The notes beneath the pieces were generated by a model, which had not been told where the DNA came from, did no database searches, and worked only from the letters and a program-made list of their open reading frames with translations. Shown piece by piece: positions 6,265 to 8,570 of a stretch of 8,570 nucleotides of DNA. The position numbers and the translations under genes are program-made. The DNA is taken from assembly GCA_021160625.1 (NCBI GenBank), contig JAGHCE010000093.1, forward strand, positions 1 through 8,570. The letters run 5' to 3'. Numbering within the stretch: the first letter of the stretch is position 1; each line of letters begins with the position of its first letter. The DNA comes from Planctomycetota bacterium. GTDB lineage: Bacteria; Planctomycetota; DG-23; SLPQ01.

Positions 6265-6310
6265 CTTTCTCCTGTTTGTGAGGCATTTGCAGGCAGATAA
6301 GGGGCAAGCG

Positions 6311-7816
6311 ATGACACTTGAGGTCTACAACACCCTCGGCCGGAGGCGCGAGGAGTTCAAACCGCTCGAAGAGGGCTTTGTGCGGATGTACGTATGCGGC
6401 CCGACCGTCTACGGCCACGCCCACATCGGCCACGCCAAGTCCTACGTCTCGTTCGACGCGGTCGTGCGCTACCTTCGCTACCTCGGCTACCGGGTCAAGT
6501 ACGTCCAGAACATAACCGACGTTGGGCACCTCACCGACAACGCCGACGCCGGCGAGGACAAGATAGAAAAGCGCGCCGCCGCCGAGCACGTCGACCCGAT
6601 GGAGCTGGCGGAGTTTTACACCCATTCGTACTTTGAGGATATGGACCGGCTCAACTGCCTGCGGCCCAGCATCTCCCCGCGCGCCACCGGTCACATCCCG
6701 GAGCAGATAGAGCTCGTCGGGACCCTTCTCGAAAAGGGCTGCGCCTACGAGGTAAACGGTTCGGTCTACTTCGACGTGGCCCATTTCAAGGGCTACGGCA
6801 AGCTCTCCGGAAAGAAAATCGAGGACCTTGCGGCCGGCGCGCGCGTCGAGGTCCACCCCGACAAGAAAAACCCGGCGGACTTCGCGCTGTGGAAAAAGGC
6901 CGAAAAGGGCCACATCCTGCGCTGGAGGTCGCCGTGGGGCTGGGGGTACCCCGGCTGGCACCTCGAATGCTCCGTGATGGCTATGCGCTACCTGGGCGAG
7001 ACAATCGACATCCATGGCGGCGGCCTGGAAAATGCCTTTCCTCATCACGAGTGCGAGATAGCCCAGAGCGAGGCGGCCACCGGCAAGCCGTTCGTCAAGT
7101 ACTGGCTCCACAACAATATGGTCACCGTCGACGGCGTCAAGATGGGCAAGTCCCTCGGCAACTTCATCACCTTGAAAGACGCCTTCAAGAAACACCATCC
7201 GCTCGCTATACGCTACTTCGTCCTGACCAGCCACTACCGCAGCCCGCTCGACTTTTCCGAGTCCGCCATCGAGGCCGCCGAGAAGGGCCTCAGGCGCATC
7301 CATAATGCCGTCGGCGCCGTAAGAAGCACCCTCGCCGCGACGGCAAGAGAAGGCACCTCGCCGGATACTGATGTAGCGGCTGCCGCCCCCGGCACAGCAG
7401 ACGACACGGCCCAGAAAGCCCTAATCGAGGAAATAGACGGCTTTTGCGGCCGGTTCGAGGAGGCGATGGACGAGGATTTCAACACGCCGCAGGCCATCGG
7501 CGTCCTGTCGGATATGGTCAGGTGGACGAATTCCATCCTGGCCGAGGGTTCTGTCGGCCGGGCCGTGTTGGAGAAAGTAAACGACGCCTTCAACCGCCTC
7601 GGCGGCGACGTGTTGGGGATCGTGACGAAAGAGCTCCTCGGCGAGGAGTCGGCAGGGGGGCTCGAGGCGGACTTAGTGGCACTCCTTATCGAGACGAGGA
7701 CTCAGCTGCGAGCAGCCAAGAACTTCCAAGCCGCCGACGACATCCGCGCAAGGCTCTGGGAAATCGGCGTCGAGCTAAAGGATTCACCCGAAGGCACCAC
7801 CTGGAAACGGACATAA
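6311..7816 (+). CDS. cysS: Cysteinyl-tRNA synthetase
   Basis: A class I aminoacyl-tRNA synthetase that charges tRNA-Cys with cysteine in the cytoplasm. The 501-residue protein has MYVCGPTVYG with zinc-ligand Cys29, then HIGH at 38-41. The other zinc ligands are Cys220 in GWHLECS and His245 and Glu249 in the FPHHECE segment, matching the E. coli set. The ATP-binding KMSKS loop appears as KMGKS at 277-281, a Ser-to-Gly variant. The C-terminal tRNA-binding helices end with the usual AADDIRARL (474-482) and a TTWKR tail. It is about 40 residues longer than E. coli CysRS (461), partly from an Ala/Thr-rich linker at about 340-370. The ATG at 6311 follows an AAGGGG site by about six bases. An in-frame ATG at 6236 is rejected because it overlaps the promoter and would add a non-family extension. 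The next gene starts 19 bp later. Confidence 0.97.
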   Translation: MTLEVYNTLGRRREEFKPLEEGFVRMYVCGPTVYGHAHIGHAKSYVSFDAVVRYLRYLGYRVKYVQNITDVGHLTDNADAGEDKIEKRAAAEHVDPMELAEFYTHSYFEDMDRLNCLRPSISPRATGHIPEQIELVGTLLEKGCAYEVNGSVYFDVAHFKGYGKLSGKKIEDLAAGARVEVHPDKKNPADFALWKKAEKGHILRWRSPWGWGYPGWHLECSVMAMRYLGETIDIHGGGLENAFPHHECEIAQSEAATGKPFVKYWLHNNMVTVDGVKMGKSLGNFITLKDAFKKHHPLAIRYFVLTSHYRSPLDFSESAIEAAEKGLRRIHNAVGAVRSTLAATAREGTSPDTDVAAAAPGTADDTAQKALIEEIDGFCGRFEEAMDEDFNTPQAIGVLSDMVRWTNSILAEGSVGRAVLEKVNDAFNRLGGDVLGIVTKELLGEESAGGLEADLVALLIETRTQLRAAKNFQAADDIRARLWEIGVELKDSPEGTTWKRT

Positions 7817-7835
7817 TACCATTGCGGGAGGCCCT

Positions 7836-8477
7836 ATGCTCTCTGCCGAGGACATTCTCGAAAACCTTTCCTATGTAGTTGACCAGGGCTGGGTCATTTC
7901 CCCGACCCTGCGCCTGGGGTTTCTGGTGCTGGTAGCGTTCTGCGTGGCGAGGCGGCGAATCCTTTCCGGCTACGTTGCCATATATGTTGCGATAACCTTC
8001 GTTTCCGTGTCGGTGCTGTCCATCGGCTTCCAGTACCACACGAGTACGGTCATTTTCATCTTTATCTTTCCCCTTGGAGTCCTCTGGGGCCGCGAGGCGC
8101 TTATCCTCCCGAAAAACGCCGCAATATCTGCCGCGCGGCTTGTTCCCGCTGCGTTTTTGGCCGTCGGGGCCCTCTTTTACCCCCATTTCGTCAAAGGGGT
8201 AACGGGTGTGGTTCTCCATTCGCCTCTGGGCGTCGTGCCCTGCGCCACGCTCATACTCGCCCTGGCAGTCATAACGGCAACAGGCAGGACGTACGGCCCA
8301 TACACCGTGATACCGACAATGGTGATAGGGGCACTGTTCGGCGTTGTAGGCATTTTTTACCTGGGCATAAAGGCGGATTGGATCCTGGTCGCCGCAGCGC
8401 TCGTGAGCCTGATCGCCTATTACCTCTCGAAGCCGCCCAAAGAGAGCCGGCGGCGGCGGATGAAGCGCAGGAAATGA
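7836..8477 (+). CDS. Multi-pass membrane protein, resembles DUF6064
   Basis: A 213-residue hydrophobic protein of unknown function. About seven membrane segments can be proposed, near residues 23-38, 44-64, 70-86, 100-117, 128-148, 156-176 and 180-197, after a short polar N-terminus. It ends in a strongly basic tail, RRRRMKRRK, which by the positive-inside rule should face the cytoplasm. A Tyr-Pro (115-116), the segment PLGVVPCATLI (130-140), VIPTMVIGALFGV (158-170), and an Asp before the last helix (181) resemble the layout of DUF6064 membrane proteins, where a PCPTT-like motif and a VIP segment recur. I recall this pattern and could not test it. The ATG follows GGGAGG by four bases and lies 19 bp after cysS, so the two are probably co-transcribed. 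No transport or catalytic signature is evident. Confidence 0.8.
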   Translation: MLSAEDILENLSYVVDQGWVISPTLRLGFLVLVAFCVARRRILSGYVAIYVAITFVSVSVLSIGFQYHTSTVIFIFIFPLGVLWGREALILPKNAAISAARLVPAAFLAVGALFYPHFVKGVTGVVLHSPLGVVPCATLILALAVITATGRTYGPYTVIPTMVIGALFGVVGIFYLGIKADWILVAAALVSLIAYYLSKPPKESRRRRMKRRK

Positions 8478-8570
8478 ACCTTTTGAACAGGGGGGGTTTC
8501 GCAGGCACAGGCGCTTTGTCGGGCGCGAACGACCGCTTTTGCTTTGAAAAACGGCCTTGTCCGGTTAACC
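8474..8570 (+). CDS. Possible start of a further gene, cut by the window edge
   Basis: An ATG overlaps the stop of the preceding gene (ATGA) and the frame stays open for 32 codons to the edge. The overlap type is the same as between the two PP-loop genes. The visible residues (beginning MNLLNRGGFAG) match nothing I recognise. The ribosome site is poor, with AGGA almost touching the ATG, and the frame crosses a run of seven Gs. It may equally be non-coding, and no other feature is visible in this last 93-base stretch. Confidence 0.22.
   Translation, partial: MNLLNRGGFAGTGALSGANDRFCFEKRPCPVN

Noticed and set aside
6176..7303. 375-residue minus-strand frame opposite cysS
   Set aside because: It mirrors a highly conserved synthetase, is Val/Gly/Asp-rich in the way antisense frames of GC-rich genes are, and matches no family.

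Overview
The window is high-GC, densely coded bacterial chromosome. A GspG-like prepilin with a class III leader, a PilZ c-di-GMP receptor-like protein, and Shine-Dalgarno sites before most genes point to a Gram-negative bacterium. No marker in the window fixes the phylum. The GC content, the isolated GspG-like pilin and the small intergenic repeats would suit a Planctomycetota/PVC-type or other anaerobe-rich lineage, but that is only an impression. There is no insertion sequence, phage gene, CRISPR array, rRNA or tRNA.

Layout: two gene groups diverge from a 223-bp region at 4071-4293. Leftwards (minus strand) run a PilZ protein (4070-3666), a Na/Pi-cotransporter-like protein with a PhoU-like tail (3628-2009), a GspG-like pseudopilin (1811-1320), and the tRNA pseudouridine-13 synthase TruD (1196 to the left edge, lacking roughly its last 15-25 residues). 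Rightwards run a ThiI/MnmA-like PP-loop protein (4294-5334), a LarE-type PP-loop sulfurtransferase (5331-6134, ATGA overlap), cysteinyl-tRNA synthetase (6311-7816) and a multi-pass membrane protein resembling DUF6064 (7836-8477). A possible further reading frame begins at 8474 by another ATGA overlap and runs off the right edge. There is no gene-free stretch above 300 bases.

How the genes fit together: the rightward group has a sulfur/cysteine theme (two ATP-dependent sulfur-handling PP-loop enzymes, then CysS). The two PP-loop enzymes share a CxxC-plus-later-Cys pattern, seen in [4Fe-4S]-dependent thiolases such as TtcA and TtuA, and they are translationally coupled. The leftward genes (second-messenger receptor, phosphate-type transporter, pseudopilin, tRNA modification) show no single pathway. 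Two good sigma70-type promoters are visible, one before the PP-loop pair and one before cysS.

Most of this is ordinary accessory-to-housekeeping content. I did not find a convincing wholly new system. The items most worth a second look are the paired three-cysteine PP-loop enzymes, the 18-bp tandem repeat array with a hairpin upstream of cysS, the inverted repeat framing the -35 box of the divergent promoter, and an EF-hand-like calcium loop inside the pseudopilin.
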